Shown piece by piece: positions 10,941 to 19,499 of a DNA stretch of 64,000 nt (its first letter is position 1; each line of letters opens with the position of its first letter). The stretch comes from Amorphus orientalis (GTDB lineage Bacteria > Pseudomonadota > Alphaproteobacteria > Rhizobiales > Amorphaceae). The notes beneath the pieces are model-generated. The model was given only the letters and a program-made list of their open reading frames with translations, was not told the DNA's origin and searched no databases. The translations under genes were made by a program, and so were the position numbers. The stretch spans positions 772,001-836,000 of the forward strand of contig NZ_JAUSUL010000001.1 in assembly GCF_030814015.1 (NCBI RefSeq), given 5' to 3'.

Positions 10941-13460
10941 TCAGTCCCTGTCCACCGGCTTGGCGTGCCAAATGCCGTCGGCGTACTCGCGAATCGCGCG
11001 GTCGGCGGAAAACCACCCCATCCGCGCGGTGTTGAGCACCGACTTGCGCCACCACGTGTCCTTGTCCTTCCACTCGTTGCCGACATGGACCTGCATCGCC
11101 CGATAGGCCTCAAAGTCCGCCGTGACCATGAAATAGTCATGGTGTGTCAATGTGTTGACAAGCTCGCTGTAGCGGTCCGGCTGGTCCGGGGAGAACACGC
11201 CGGTGGCGATCTGGTCGAGGGCTTCCGACAGATGACGGGAGGCGTGGATGGTCTCCTGCATGTCCAGGCCCTGGCTGCGCCGCTCGGCGACCTGCTCGGC
11301 GGTCATCCCGAAGATGTAGATGTTGTCCTCGCCGACATGGTCGCGCATCTCCACGTTGGCGCCGTCGAGGGTGCCGATGGTGAGGGCGCCGTTGAGGCCG
11401 AACTTCATGTTGCCGGTGCCGGAGGCTTCCATGCCGGCCGTGGAGATCTGTTCCGACAGGTCGGTGGCCGGGATGAGCGTCTCCGCCAGGCTGACATTGT
11501 AGTTCTCGAGGAAGACGATCTTCAGGAAGCCGCGCACGGTCGGGTCCGAATTGATCATCTTCGCCACATCGCAGGAGAGCTTGATGATCAGCTTCGCGGT
11601 GGCGTAGCTCGCAGCCGCCTTGCCGGCGAAGATCTTCACCCGGGGACGCCAGTCGTGCATCGGGTTGGATCGGATGGCGTCGTAGAGCGCCACCGCGTCG
11701 AGAATGTTGAGCAGCTGCCGCTTGTATTCGTGGATGCGCTTGATGTGGACGTCGAACAGCGCGTCCGGATCCAGGGTCAGGCCGACGCGCTGCTTCACCA
11801 GGCCGGCAAGCGCGACCTTGTTCTGGCGGCGGACGGCGGCGATCTTCTCGCGGAAGGCCGGGTCGTCGGCGAAGGGGGTCAGCGCGGACAGTGCCTCGTG
11901 GTCGTCCAGGAACGCGTCGCCGATGGCCTCGCGGATCAGGCTGGTCAGGCCGGGATTCGCCTGGAACAGCCAGCGGCGGAAGGTGATGCCGTTGGTCTTG
12001 TTGACGATGCGGCCGGGGTGGACCTTGTTCAGGCCGCTGAAGACGGTTTCCCGCACCAGATCGGTGTGGAGCGCCGACACCCCATTGATCCGGTGCGAGC
12101 CGATGAAGGCGAGGTTGCCCATCCGCACCGACCGTCCGTGATCCTCGCCGATCAGCGAGATTTCGGACAGGAGCGCACCGTCGTCGCCGAATTCGTCGCG
12201 CACCCGGTCCAGCTCGAAGGCGTTGATCAGGTAGATGATCTGCATGTGCCGCGGCAGCAGCCGCTCCATCAGCGGCACCGGCCACGTCTCCAGCGCCTCG
12301 GGCAGCAGGGTATGGTTGGTGTAGGACAGCGTGTTCCGGGTAATGTCCCAGGCGTCCGCCCACGGCACCTCGTAGACGTCGACCAGAAGCCGCATCAGTT
12401 CCGGCACGGCGATGGCCGGATGGGTGTCATTGAGCTGCACGGACACGTGGTCAGGCAGATCGTAGACGCTGTAGCCTTCGTTCACCGTGTGGCGGCGGAT
12501 CATGTCCTGCAGGGAGGCGGAGGTGAAGAAGTACTCCTGGCGCAGCCGCAGCTCCTGGCCGGCATCGGTGGAATCGGACGGGTAGAGGACCTTGGAGATC
12601 GCCTCCGCCTTGGCGCGGTCGGCAAGCGCGCCGACATGGTCGCCGCGGTTGAAGTCCTCCAGGCTGATCGGGTCCTTGGAGCGCGCCGACCAGAGCCGCA
12701 GCGTGGAGACATAGCGGCCGCGCCAGCCGACCACCGGATTGTCGTAGGCGATCGCAAGCACGGTTTCCGCCGGCTTCCATTCCCGCGCGCCCAGGTGGTG
12801 GGCGTCGTGACTGGCCGCGACCGAGCCGCCGAAGCCGATGTCGTAGCGGGCTTCGGGGCGGCGGAACTCCCAGGGCGAGCCGTAGGCCAGCCAGTCTTCG
12901 GGAAGCTCGCGCTGCATGCCGTCTGGCAGCGCCTGGCGAAAGAGGCCGTGATCGTAGCGGATGCCGTAGCCGTAGCCGGCGATGCCGAGGGACGCCATGG
13001 TCTCGATGAAGCAGGCGGCCAAGCGGCCGAGACCGCCGTTGCCCAGCGCCGCGTCCGGTTCGAGATTGCGCACCGTCTCGAAATCGGTGCCGAGCCCTTC
13101 CAGCGCGGCGGCGACGGCGTCGACATAGCCCAGATTGTAGGCGGTGTCCCGGAGCTGGCGGCCGATCAGGAATTCCAGCGACAGGTAGTAGACCCGCTTC
13201 ACCGGCTTGGCATAGGTCGCCCGCGTCGCCGGGATCCAGTGGTCGACGATGCGGTCGCGGACCGCGAGCGCGGTGGCGACATACCAGTCGTGAGGCTCGG
13301 CGTGCTCGGGATCCTTGCCCACCTGGTAAACGAGCTTGGCGAGGATCCGCTCGCGCCAATAGTCCGCACGGCTCGGATCGTCGGTCGCCCGGCGGTGCGG
13401 GGTGTCTTCGGCATGCGTGCCTTCGCTCGCAAGGCCGGTCTCATGGGTCTGTTCGGTCAT
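10941..13460 (-). CDS. glgP: glycogen/starch phosphorylase
   Basis: GT35 phosphorylase releasing glucose-1-phosphate from the non-reducing ends of glycogen. The pyridoxal-phosphate signature EASGTGNMKFGLNGALT is intact and includes the Schiff-base Lys. The N-terminal DWYVATALAVRDRIVDHW segment is typical. 839 aa is full length. It is first in the leftward glycogen operon, about 90 bases before glgB. Its promoter should lie in 13461-13904, but I see no convincing boxes. The first 30 residues are polar and poorly conserved-looking, so the exact start is slightly uncertain. Confidence 0.95.
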   Translation of the reverse strand: MTEQTHETGLASEGTHAEDTPHRRATDDPSRADYWRERILAKLVYQVGKDPEHAEPHDWYVATALAVRDRIVDHWIPATRATYAKPVKRVYYLSLEFLIGRQLRDTAYNLGYVDAVAAALEGLGTDFETVRNLEPDAALGNGGLGRLAACFIETMASLGIAGYGYGIRYDHGLFRQALPDGMQRELPEDWLAYGSPWEFRRPEARYDIGFGGSVAASHDAHHLGAREWKPAETVLAIAYDNPVVGWRGRYVSTLRLWSARSKDPISLEDFNRGDHVGALADRAKAEAISKVLYPSDSTDAGQELRLRQEYFFTSASLQDMIRRHTVNEGYSVYDLPDHVSVQLNDTHPAIAVPELMRLLVDVYEVPWADAWDITRNTLSYTNHTLLPEALETWPVPLMERLLPRHMQIIYLINAFELDRVRDEFGDDGALLSEISLIGEDHGRSVRMGNLAFIGSHRINGVSALHTDLVRETVFSGLNKVHPGRIVNKTNGITFRRWLFQANPGLTSLIREAIGDAFLDDHEALSALTPFADDPAFREKIAAVRRQNKVALAGLVKQRVGLTLDPDALFDVHIKRIHEYKRQLLNILDAVALYDAIRSNPMHDWRPRVKIFAGKAAASYATAKLIIKLSCDVAKMINSDPTVRGFLKIVFLENYNVSLAETLIPATDLSEQISTAGMEASGTGNMKFGLNGALTIGTLDGANVEMRDHVGEDNIYIFGMTAEQVAERRSQGLDMQETIHASRHLSEALDQIATGVFSPDQPDRYSELVNTLTHHDYFMVTADFEAYRAMQVHVGNEWKDKDTWWRKSVLNTARMGWFSADRAIREYADGIWHAKPVDRD

Positions 13461-13904
13461 GGTCGCTCGGTTGGCTGACGATCGGCGGACCAGTCTCGCC
13501 CGGGAGGCTTTGGCGGGGCTTGTCCGGAAAAAACGGATTGGCAGGTGGCCGATTCACGCAAGGGACGGGGCGGGACCGGCGAGGATCCGCGCGGGCCGCA
13601 TTGTGCCGCGAAGACCCGACCGATACCAGCACTCATCACGCCGACAGCGCTGGCACGCGGGTGCCGACGGATTTCCCGGCGACGTCGATCTCCCCGTAAA
13701 GGCGATCCGTCACGCGCCTTCACCCGTACTGGTCAAAGAACCTATCACGCGGGCGCACCGGGACGAAAGCGGCGCGCAGGGGCCGTTGGCCCACCTGTTG
13801 AGGCGTCGGAGTACCCGGAAACGGTTCCGGAGCGCATGAATCGAGCAGGCACGTTCCGGTCCGGCCGAACCGGTCCGACCGGGATCTGCTTCAGGAGGGG
13901 TATC
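13461..13904. other. 444-base intergenic region between glgP and the phosphatase gene
   Basis: The region separates two divergent genes and must hold their promoters. Frames crossing it are Arg-rich and look like GC-driven shadows. I see no RNA gene, repeat or strong sigma-70 boxes. The only clear element is AGGAGG at 13893-13898, the ribosome binding site for the downstream phosphatase gene. Confidence 0.5.
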
Positions 13905-14465
13905 ATGCTGAGAGTTCTCGCCGCATTCGTGCTCGTCACCGGCATGGCCGCCTGGCCAGGCGGCGTCCAGGCCAACGAGGAGGCGGCCTGGGAGGCGCTG
14001 CGGAACGGCGGCGTCGCCATCATCCGGCACGCGCGGGCACCGGGAACCGGCGACCCGTCGAACTTCCGGCTCGGCGACTGCACGACCCAGAGGAACCTGT
14101 CGCAAACCGGCCGGGACCAGTCGCGCCGGCTCGGCGACCGGTTCCGGGAGGAAGGCGTCGATGTGGGCGCCGCGCTTCATTCGCGCTGGTGTCGGGCCCG
14201 CGATACGGCGGAACTGGCCTTCCCGGACGCCGCTGCGCCCGAGCCGGCGCTCGATTCGTTCTTTCAGAACCGCAGCCGCTCCGACGCCCAGACCCGGGCG
14301 ACCCGGGAGATCGTGGCGGGCTGGGACGGACCCGGGGCGCTGGTTCTCGTCACCCATCAGGTGAACGTCACGGCGCTGACCGGCGTTTTCCCTCGGGAAG
14401 GCGAGGTCGTGGTGATCGAGCCGGCCAACGAGGGGGTCGCGGTCGTCGGGCGCATCCGACCGTGA
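13905..14465 (+). CDS. secreted histidine phosphatase family protein
   Basis: About 186 aa with an N-terminal signal peptide (MLRVLAAFVLVTGMAAWPGG, cleavage after roughly 25 residues), so periplasmic or exported. The phosphoglycerate-mutase-like catalytic block is present as VAIIRHARAP. The second Arg is in SRWCRARDTAELAF and the second His in VLVTHQVNVTAL. The usual RHG triad reads RHA; Arg and His, the chemically essential residues, are kept. ATG 13905 is chosen over far-upstream alternatives because AGGAGG precedes it by six bases and it begins the signal peptide. Substrate unknown. Confidence 0.82.
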   Translation: MLRVLAAFVLVTGMAAWPGGVQANEEAAWEALRNGGVAIIRHARAPGTGDPSNFRLGDCTTQRNLSQTGRDQSRRLGDRFREEGVDVGAALHSRWCRARDTAELAFPDAAAPEPALDSFFQNRSRSDAQTRATREIVAGWDGPGALVLVTHQVNVTALTGVFPREGEVVVIEPANEGVAVVGRIRP

Positions 14466-14570
14466 GCCGTGAGGGTGCCGCTTCACAAGGACCTGTGAGG
14501 TGTCGATGAGGCAAGCAGCTGATATCGATATGCGCGGCCGGGGCTTCACACTTCGGGAAGGGATCCGAGC

Positions 14571-14939
14571 ATGAAACGCAGTCTGACAGCTTTGCTCACC
14601 GGCTTCTGGATGATCGCCGCCGCCGTTCCGGCGGCCGCCCATCACGGCTGGAGCTGGACCACCGGCGACAACGTCGAGCTCACAGGGGTCATCGTCGCCA
14701 CCCGTCTCGGCAATCCGCACGGCATCCTGGAGGTCGACGTCGAGGGTGAGACCTGGACCGTGGAGGTGGGCCAGCCCTGGCGCAACGATCGCGCCGGTCT
14801 GACGGAAGGCGATCTGGCCGAAGGCGTGGAAATCCGTGCGATCGGCGAGCCGTCGGCCGACATTTCCGAACGGCGGCTGAAGGTCGAGCGCCTCTATCTC
14901 GGCGATCGGGAATACGAACTTTACCCCGGCCGGGACTGA
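14571..14939 (+). CDS. DUF6152 family periplasmic protein
   Basis: A 122-aa protein with a cleavable signal peptide ending at AAA near residue 23, then AHHGWSWTT, the hallmark of DUF6152 proteins. The rest is a small beta-rich OB-like domain (LTGVIVATRLGNPHG, WTVEVGQPWRN). Function is unknown in the family. It is followed after nine bases by a DUF6644-type membrane protein, a pairing I recall from other Proteobacteria, suggesting a two-gene unit acting at the inner membrane and periplasm. A TATCGATA palindrome lies about 40 bases upstream. Confidence 0.72.
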   Translation: MKRSLTALLTGFWMIAAAVPAAAHHGWSWTTGDNVELTGVIVATRLGNPHGILEVDVEGETWTVEVGQPWRNDRAGLTEGDLAEGVEIRAIGEPSADISERRLKVERLYLGDREYELYPGRD

Positions 14940-14947
14940 GCCTTCGG

Positions 14948-15412
14948 ATGGCGGCGCTGCTGGCCGAGCTGCAGGCCACGTCGGTCGCGGCGTTCTTCCG
15001 CTCGGCCCGGTGGAGCTATGCGGCGCTGAATGCCGGGCACATCTTCTCAATCGCGCTTCTGATCGGCTCGGTGGTGCCGTTGGACCTGAAGCTCCTCGGG
15101 GCGTGGCCTTCGGTGCGTCGGAACGATCTGGTCCGCGTTCTCGCGCCGCTCGCGGCGGTGGGGCTGGGCCTCGCTCTGATCACCGGCGGGCTCCTGTTTT
15201 CCGTCCGCGCCACGCACTATGCGGACCTCCGGGTCTTTCAACTCAAGATAGGCCTCGTGGCGATCGCGACGGTGTCCGCTCTGGTCGCCCACGCGCGCCA
15301 CGGAGCGCTTCTCGACCAGGGAAAAAGCGCAGCACTGAAGGCGCACGCCGTGCTTTCCCTGGGGTTCTGGATCGCGGCGCTCGCATGCGGACGTCTGATC
15401 GCCTTCGTCTGA
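14948..15412 (+). CDS. DUF6644-type integral membrane protein
   Basis: 154 aa with four predicted membrane helices: around residues 25-47 (LNAGHIFSIALLIGSVVPLD), 62-84 (VLAPLAAVGLGLALITGGLL), 98-115 and 132-152. It resembles small DUF6644/DUF2214-like membrane proteins, whose conserved His and Arg residues have prompted ideas of haem or electron-transfer roles; none is proven. It starts nine bases after the DUF6152 gene stops and is almost certainly co-transcribed with it. Confidence 0.7.
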   Translation: MAALLAELQATSVAAFFRSARWSYAALNAGHIFSIALLIGSVVPLDLKLLGAWPSVRRNDLVRVLAPLAAVGLGLALITGGLLFSVRATHYADLRVFQLKIGLVAIATVSALVAHARHGALLDQGKSAALKAHAVLSLGFWIAALACGRLIAFV

Positions 15413-15594
15413 GCGGGGCCGCCCGATGGTGCGTCGCAGCACGCATGGGTGGCAGGGATCAAAAAACCGCCGTGATCGTTTCGTATATCGATACGTGACA
15501 GACGGGGCGCTTGCCCTTGCCGGTGCAAGGGGGGCGGATCCGCAGTGTGGAGGACCGGACAAAGCCGTCCGGAAGCGTGAGTGGGAGCGACGAA

Positions 15595-15804
15595 ATGGGC
15601 GAAACGAGTGAACAGGTTGCCGTCCCCGGGGCCGCTGCGGAGTGGCCGATTGCGGCCCCCTATCTGCGGGCACTCAAGGACATGGGGCTGACCGACGTGC
15701 AGATCGCGCGCTATTTCCACGTGGAAGCCGAGAGCGTGGCCGAGCTGCGCGACACCCACCACGTCGATGGTCTCTCCGACGACGGCAAATGGCGCCAAGC
15801 CTGA
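15595..15804 (+). CDS. small HTH-like hypothetical protein
   Basis: A 69-aa protein not assigned to a named family. The central segment YLRALKDMGLTDVQIARYFHV reads like a helix-turn-helix in which the second helix begins with DVQIARYF, followed by a short acidic tail. Start ATG 15595 is chosen because GGGAG lies about eight bases upstream; the frame is open farther back without a better start. It could be a DNA-binding or protein-binding adaptor. It stops 82 bases before the TetR gene. Confidence 0.6.
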   Translation: MGETSEQVAVPGAAAEWPIAAPYLRALKDMGLTDVQIARYFHVEAESVAELRDTHHVDGLSDDGKWRQA

Positions 15805-15843
15805 TCCCTGAAGGTGAGTGGACCACGCTGGGCGAAGACTTTT

Positions 15844-15874
15844 TTGATTGATTTGGAAACGATCGTTCTCTAAT
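15844..15874 (+). promoter_or_regulatory. probable autoregulated promoter and operator of the tetR gene
   Basis: TTGATT at 15844-15849 and TCTAAT at 15869-15874 can serve as -35 and -10 boxes with a 19-base spacer. Between them lies the perfect palindrome AACGATCGTT at 15858-15867. A palindrome inside the spacer, 19 bases before the regulator's ATG, is the classical layout for TetR autorepression. Promoter strength and binding are inferred. Confidence 0.55.
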
Positions 15875-15885
15875 TGACCGCAGGC

Positions 15886-16500
15886 ATGATCACTGCGCCT
15901 GCTACCCACAGGCGGTCGCGTGGCCGGCCGCGCGAGTTCGACATCGACGCCGCTCTCGACGCCGCGATCCCCGTCTTTCAGGCGCGCGGCTACGAAGGCG
16001 CGTCGCTGGCGCAGCTGTGCGCCGCGATGAAGCTCACGCCCGGAAGCGTCTACAAGGCGTTTCCCGACAAGCGCGCCGTCTTCCTCGCGGCGTTCGATCG
16101 CTACGCCGGGCTAAGCCATGCCGAGCTGCGCGCCCGGCTGGACGACCGGCTCAATGGCCTGGAGCGGGTGCGCACCGTCCTGACCGCGTACGCCGAAAAG
16201 GCCCAGGCGCCGGAGGGCCGAGCCGGGTGCCTGGTGACCCGCAGCGCGCTCGATCTGGCCGTCTGCGATGCGGAGATGGCCGAAAAGATCGCCGCGGCGA
16301 TGGGGCGTCTGGAGGCGATGCTGCGGGATGAGATCCGCCTCGGCCAGACCGACGGCTCGATCCCCGCGGAGCTGGATCCGGACGCCGCGGCGCTGACGCT
16401 GCTGTGCGTGGTGCAGGGGTTCCGGGTCGTGGGCAAGACCGGCAGAAGCCGGCCGGACATGATGGCCTGCGTCGTGCAGGCAATGAAGACACTCGCCTGA
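15886..16500 (+). CDS. TetR/AcrR family transcriptional regulator
   Basis: About 204 aa. An N-terminal TetR DNA-binding domain (RGRPREFDIDAALDAAIPVF, then LAQLCAAMKLTPGSVYKAFPDK as HTH) precedes a C-terminal ligand domain. GCLVTRSALDL and the AcrR-like C-terminal half resemble regulators of small-molecule efflux. ATG 15886 is used; TTG 15874 is inside the proposed -10 box and therefore unlikely. The downstream MFS gene is the likely target, with the palindrome at 15858-15867 as operator. Confidence 0.88.
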   Translation: MITAPATHRRSRGRPREFDIDAALDAAIPVFQARGYEGASLAQLCAAMKLTPGSVYKAFPDKRAVFLAAFDRYAGLSHAELRARLDDRLNGLERVRTVLTAYAEKAQAPEGRAGCLVTRSALDLAVCDAEMAEKIAAAMGRLEAMLRDEIRLGQTDGSIPAELDPDAAALTLLCVVQGFRVVGKTGRSRPDMMACVVQAMKTLA

Positions 16501-16507
16501 TCGCCGA

Positions 16508-16530
16508 GCGGCCGCTGCAAAGGCGGCCGC
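16508..16530 (+). other. GC-rich hairpin between tetR and the MFS gene
   Basis: GCGGCCGC is repeated at 16508-16515 and 16523-16530 around a seven-base loop, giving an eight-pair stem a few bases after the tetR stop. No T-run follows, so it is not a canonical terminator. It may attenuate, stabilise or separate tetR and MFS expression. Confidence 0.4.
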
Positions 16531-16549
16531 ATCCAACCGGAGCTGCTCG

Positions 16550-17797
16550 TTGTCCCCTGCCGCCATGTCCCCAGACGCCGACCGCTTTCCCGGCTGGCTC
16601 ACGTTCCTGCTCGCGCTCACCTGCGGGCTTGGAGCTGCGAACATCTACTACGCCCAGCCGCTTGTCGGCGTCATCGGCACGGCCCTGGACATGCCGGACG
16701 CGCTTGCCGGCCTGATCGTCTCCGTCTTCCAGATCGGCTACGGCGTCGGACTCTTCTTCGTGGTGCCGGTCGCCGATCTGGTGGAGAACCGCAGGCTCGT
16801 GATCGGCCTGCTCGGCCTCTCGATCCTGTCGCTCATCGGGGCCGCGTTGTCGACGACGGCGGCGGCCTTCCTGCTGTCGGCCTGGCTGATCGGCATTGCA
16901 TCGGTGGCGGTCCAGGTGATCGTGCCCTATACCGCGCATCTCGCCCCGGCCCGCCGCCAGGGACAGGTGGTCGGCAACATCATGAGCGGGCTGATGCTCG
17001 GCATCATGCTGTCCCGGCCGGCGGCGAGCTTCGCCACCGAGCTCTTCTCGTGGCACGCGATCTTCATTATATCCGCCGGCCTGCTGACGATCCTGGTGGT
17101 CGTTCTCGCGCTGGTGCTGCCGCCGCGCCGGCCGCAGACCCGCATGCGCTACCGGGACCTGATCGCCTCGATGGCGGGGCTCGCGCTCAGAACGCCGACG
17201 CTGCAGCGCCGCGCCTGCTATCAGGCCTGCATGTTCGGCTCCTTCACGCTGTTCTGGACGACGGCGCCGCTGCTGCTCACCGAGATGTTTCATCTCAGCC
17301 AGGGCGGGATCGCGCTGTTCGCGCTCGCCGGCGTGGCGGGAGCGATTGCGGCGCCCATCGCCGGCCGCGTCGCGGACCGGGGCTGGATCCGATCGGCCAC
17401 CGTGGTTGCCGCGGGCACCGGGGCACTGGCATGTCTTCTTGCGCTTGTTGCGGCGAACGGAACAACCTCGGGCCTTGCCCTGCTCGTCCTTGCGGCGATC
17501 CTGCTGGATGCCGGTGCGACGGGCGTCATGGTGCTGGGCCAACGGTCGGTCTTTTCGCTGGCGCCGGAACTGCGCGGCCGTCTGAACGGCCTCTACATGA
17601 CGGCGTTCTTCCTGAGCGGGGCGCTGTTCGCCGCGATCGGGGGCGGCGCCTATGCGATGGGCGGCTGGACGCTGGCCATGGCGATCGGCGGTGCGCTGCC
17701 GCTGGTCGCCCTTTCGGTGCTCGTCGCGACCGAAATCCTGCCGGCGCGCAGGGCGGCGGCAGCTTCGGCCGAAGCCGACACCCGGTCGCTCGGCTGA
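16550..17797 (+). CDS. MFS transporter (drug/metabolite exporter type)
   Basis: About 415 aa with twelve hydrophobic segments. The first helix carries ANIYYAQPLVGVIGTAL, typical of the MFS subgroup that includes AraJ- and YnfM-like exporters. The loop after helix 2 contains ADLVENRRLVIG, a version of MFS motif A. TTG 16550 has GGAG seven bases upstream; ATG 16565 is an alternative start five codons in. It follows the tetR gene by 49 bases and is probably repressed by that regulator until its substrate is present. Substrate not identifiable. Confidence 0.85.
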   Translation: MSPAAMSPDADRFPGWLTFLLALTCGLGAANIYYAQPLVGVIGTALDMPDALAGLIVSVFQIGYGVGLFFVVPVADLVENRRLVIGLLGLSILSLIGAALSTTAAAFLLSAWLIGIASVAVQVIVPYTAHLAPARRQGQVVGNIMSGLMLGIMLSRPAASFATELFSWHAIFIISAGLLTILVVVLALVLPPRRPQTRMRYRDLIASMAGLALRTPTLQRRACYQACMFGSFTLFWTTAPLLLTEMFHLSQGGIALFALAGVAGAIAAPIAGRVADRGWIRSATVVAAGTGALACLLALVAANGTTSGLALLVLAAILLDAGATGVMVLGQRSVFSLAPELRGRLNGLYMTAFFLSGALFAAIGGGAYAMGGWTLAMAIGGALPLVALSVLVATEILPARRAAAASAEADTRSLG

Positions 17798-17816
17798 GGC
17801 CTTGCTCGCTCTCCGG

Positions 17817-18794
17817 TCAGGCGTTGCCTATGAGAATGCCGGCGGCGAATACCAGCGCGCCGCCGAGCACGATCTGGACCGTGGCCCGCAGGAAGGGTGT
17901 GTCCATGTACTTCCAGCGGATCCAGGCGATCGCCCACAGCTCCAGGAACACGACAAGGATGGCGATGGCCGTGGCCGTCCAGAAGGACGGGATCAGGTAG
18001 GGCAGGGCATGGCCGAGCCCGCCGACGGTGGTCATGATCCCGCAGGCCAGGCCCCGGCGGGTGGGCGCACCCCGCCCGGTGATGACGCCGTCGTCGGAGA
18101 GTGCTTCGGTCAGGCCCATGGAAATGCCCGCGCCGACGGCTGCGGCGAGACCGACCAGGAAGGTGCTCCAGGAATCCTGGGTGGCAAAGGCGGCCGCGAA
18201 GACCGGGGCGAGCGACGAGACCGACCCGTCCATCAGACCCGCCAATCCCGGCTGCACGTAGGTCAGCACGAAGCGGCGATGGGCGACGGCGTCCTCGGTG
18301 GAGCGGGCTTCGGGGGTCAGGGCGTCCTCGGTCAGTTTCTGGGCGACGCCGACGTGCTCGGTTTCCGCCTGGGCCAGCTCCGACAGCAGTTTCCTGATAT
18401 CGGGATCCGGGCAGCGATCCGCGGCCGCGAGATAGAAGGTGCGGGCATCGACCTCCATGATCTCCGCTTCCTTGCGGATCCGTTCGATGCCGAGATTGGT
18501 GATCATCCAGATCGGGCGGCGCGAGAAGAAGCCGGTCACGTCCTGGCGGCGGATCGGCAGGATCGCCTGGCCGAAACGGGCGTGATAGAGGTCGGTCAGC
18601 CGGCGGCGGTGCTCTTCCTCCTCGGCGGCCATGCCCTCGAAGATCTTCGCGGACGCCGGAAAATCCTCCTTCAGATGCTCGGCGAAGGCGGCGTAGATCT
18701 CGCTGTCGTCGGTCTCGTTGGAGATGGCAAGCGCAAGGACCTCGCGCTCCGTAAGGTCGCGGAACCGCCGCCGGGTGGAAAATCCGGGTATCAT
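17817..18794 (-). CDS. mbfA: MbfA-type ferritin/VIT1 iron exporter
   Basis: 325 aa. The N-terminal half is a ferritin-like di-iron domain with the metal-ligand clusters GMAAEEEEHRRRL and AQAETEHVG. The C-terminal half is a CCC1/VIT1 membrane domain (PGLAGLMDGSVSSLAPVFAAAF, GAGISMGLTEALSDDG and two more helices at the C-terminus). The architecture matches MbfA of rhizobia and Agrobacterium, an inner-membrane iron exporter used under iron excess and acid or peroxide stress, where it is repressed by Irr. I looked for an Irr box upstream (18795-19015) and found none that convinces. Converges with the MFS gene. Confidence 0.9.
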   Translation of the reverse strand: MIPGFSTRRRFRDLTEREVLALAISNETDDSEIYAAFAEHLKEDFPASAKIFEGMAAEEEEHRRRLTDLYHARFGQAILPIRRQDVTGFFSRRPIWMITNLGIERIRKEAEIMEVDARTFYLAAADRCPDPDIRKLLSELAQAETEHVGVAQKLTEDALTPEARSTEDAVAHRRFVLTYVQPGLAGLMDGSVSSLAPVFAAAFATQDSWSTFLVGLAAAVGAGISMGLTEALSDDGVITGRGAPTRRGLACGIMTTVGGLGHALPYLIPSFWTATAIAILVVFLELWAIAWIRWKYMDTPFLRATVQIVLGGALVFAAGILIGNA

Positions 18795-19015
18795 GTCAAT
18801 CCTGTCTCCTGACGTTCGGCCGGCAGCGAGCGGCGGGCGATGAGCGTGTGGCGCTCATAGAAACCGGTCCGGATTGACGCGCCCATGACAGAGGGCCGGC
18901 ACCCGCGCCGAGGCGGTTGCCTTCCTTGCCGATTCTGGCTGATCTTTTGCATGTCGATCGCCGCGGGCATGACATGGCCGGCGTTTACGGTGTCTGACGC
19001 GCAGAGAGGGATCGT

Positions 19016-19480
19016 TTGGCTTCGAGAAGTGCCGGTATCCTGATGTATCGCGGTTCCGGCGACGGCCTGAAAGTGCTGCTGGTCCATCCCGGCGGTCCCT
19101 ACTGGCGCAACAAGGACATCGGCGCCTGGTCCATTCCGAAGGGCGAGATCCAGTCGGAGGAAGAGCCGGAAGAGGCGGCCCGCCGTGAGTTCGAGGAAGA
19201 GCTCGGCTCCCCTGTCGACGGCACGCTGCAGCCGCTCGGGGAAGTCCGGCAGGGCGGCGGCAAGCGTGTGGTCGCCTACGCCGTGCATGGCACGTTCGAG
19301 ACCCGGACGGCGCGCAGCAACACCTTCGACATGGAATGGCCGCCCCGCAGTGGCCGGATGCGGTCGTTTCCGGAAGTGGACCGCGCCGACTGGTTCGATC
19401 TCGACCGGGCGCGGGTGAAGCTCATCCCGCGCCAGACCCCGTTTCTCGACCGGTTGATGGATCTGCTGACGAGCGCCTGA
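19016..19480 (+). CDS. Nudix hydrolase
   Basis: 154 aa with a complete Nudix box, starting at GEIQSEEEPEEAARREFEEE and ending LG (pattern G-x5-E-x7-REUxEExGU), which binds Mg2+ and hydrolyses nucleoside diphosphate-linked compounds. MASRSAGILMYR and WSIPKG are typical of the small DNA-mismatch/NTP pyrophosphohydrolase-like subgroup. The start is TTG 19016, with GAGGG five bases upstream. Specific substrate not deducible. Confidence 0.88.
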   Translation: MASRSAGILMYRGSGDGLKVLLVHPGGPYWRNKDIGAWSIPKGEIQSEEEPEEAARREFEEELGSPVDGTLQPLGEVRQGGGKRVVAYAVHGTFETRTARSNTFDMEWPPRSGRMRSFPEVDRADWFDLDRARVKLIPRQTPFLDRLMDLLTSA

Positions 19481-19499
19481 CGACCAAATCGGCCGGGCT

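Noticed and set aside
10965-13478. Rightward open frame of 837 codons opposite glgP
   Set aside because: Antisense shadow of glgP, no domain.
18795-19015. Irr box upstream of mbfA
   Set aside because: No TTTAGAA-type interrupted palindrome could be found.
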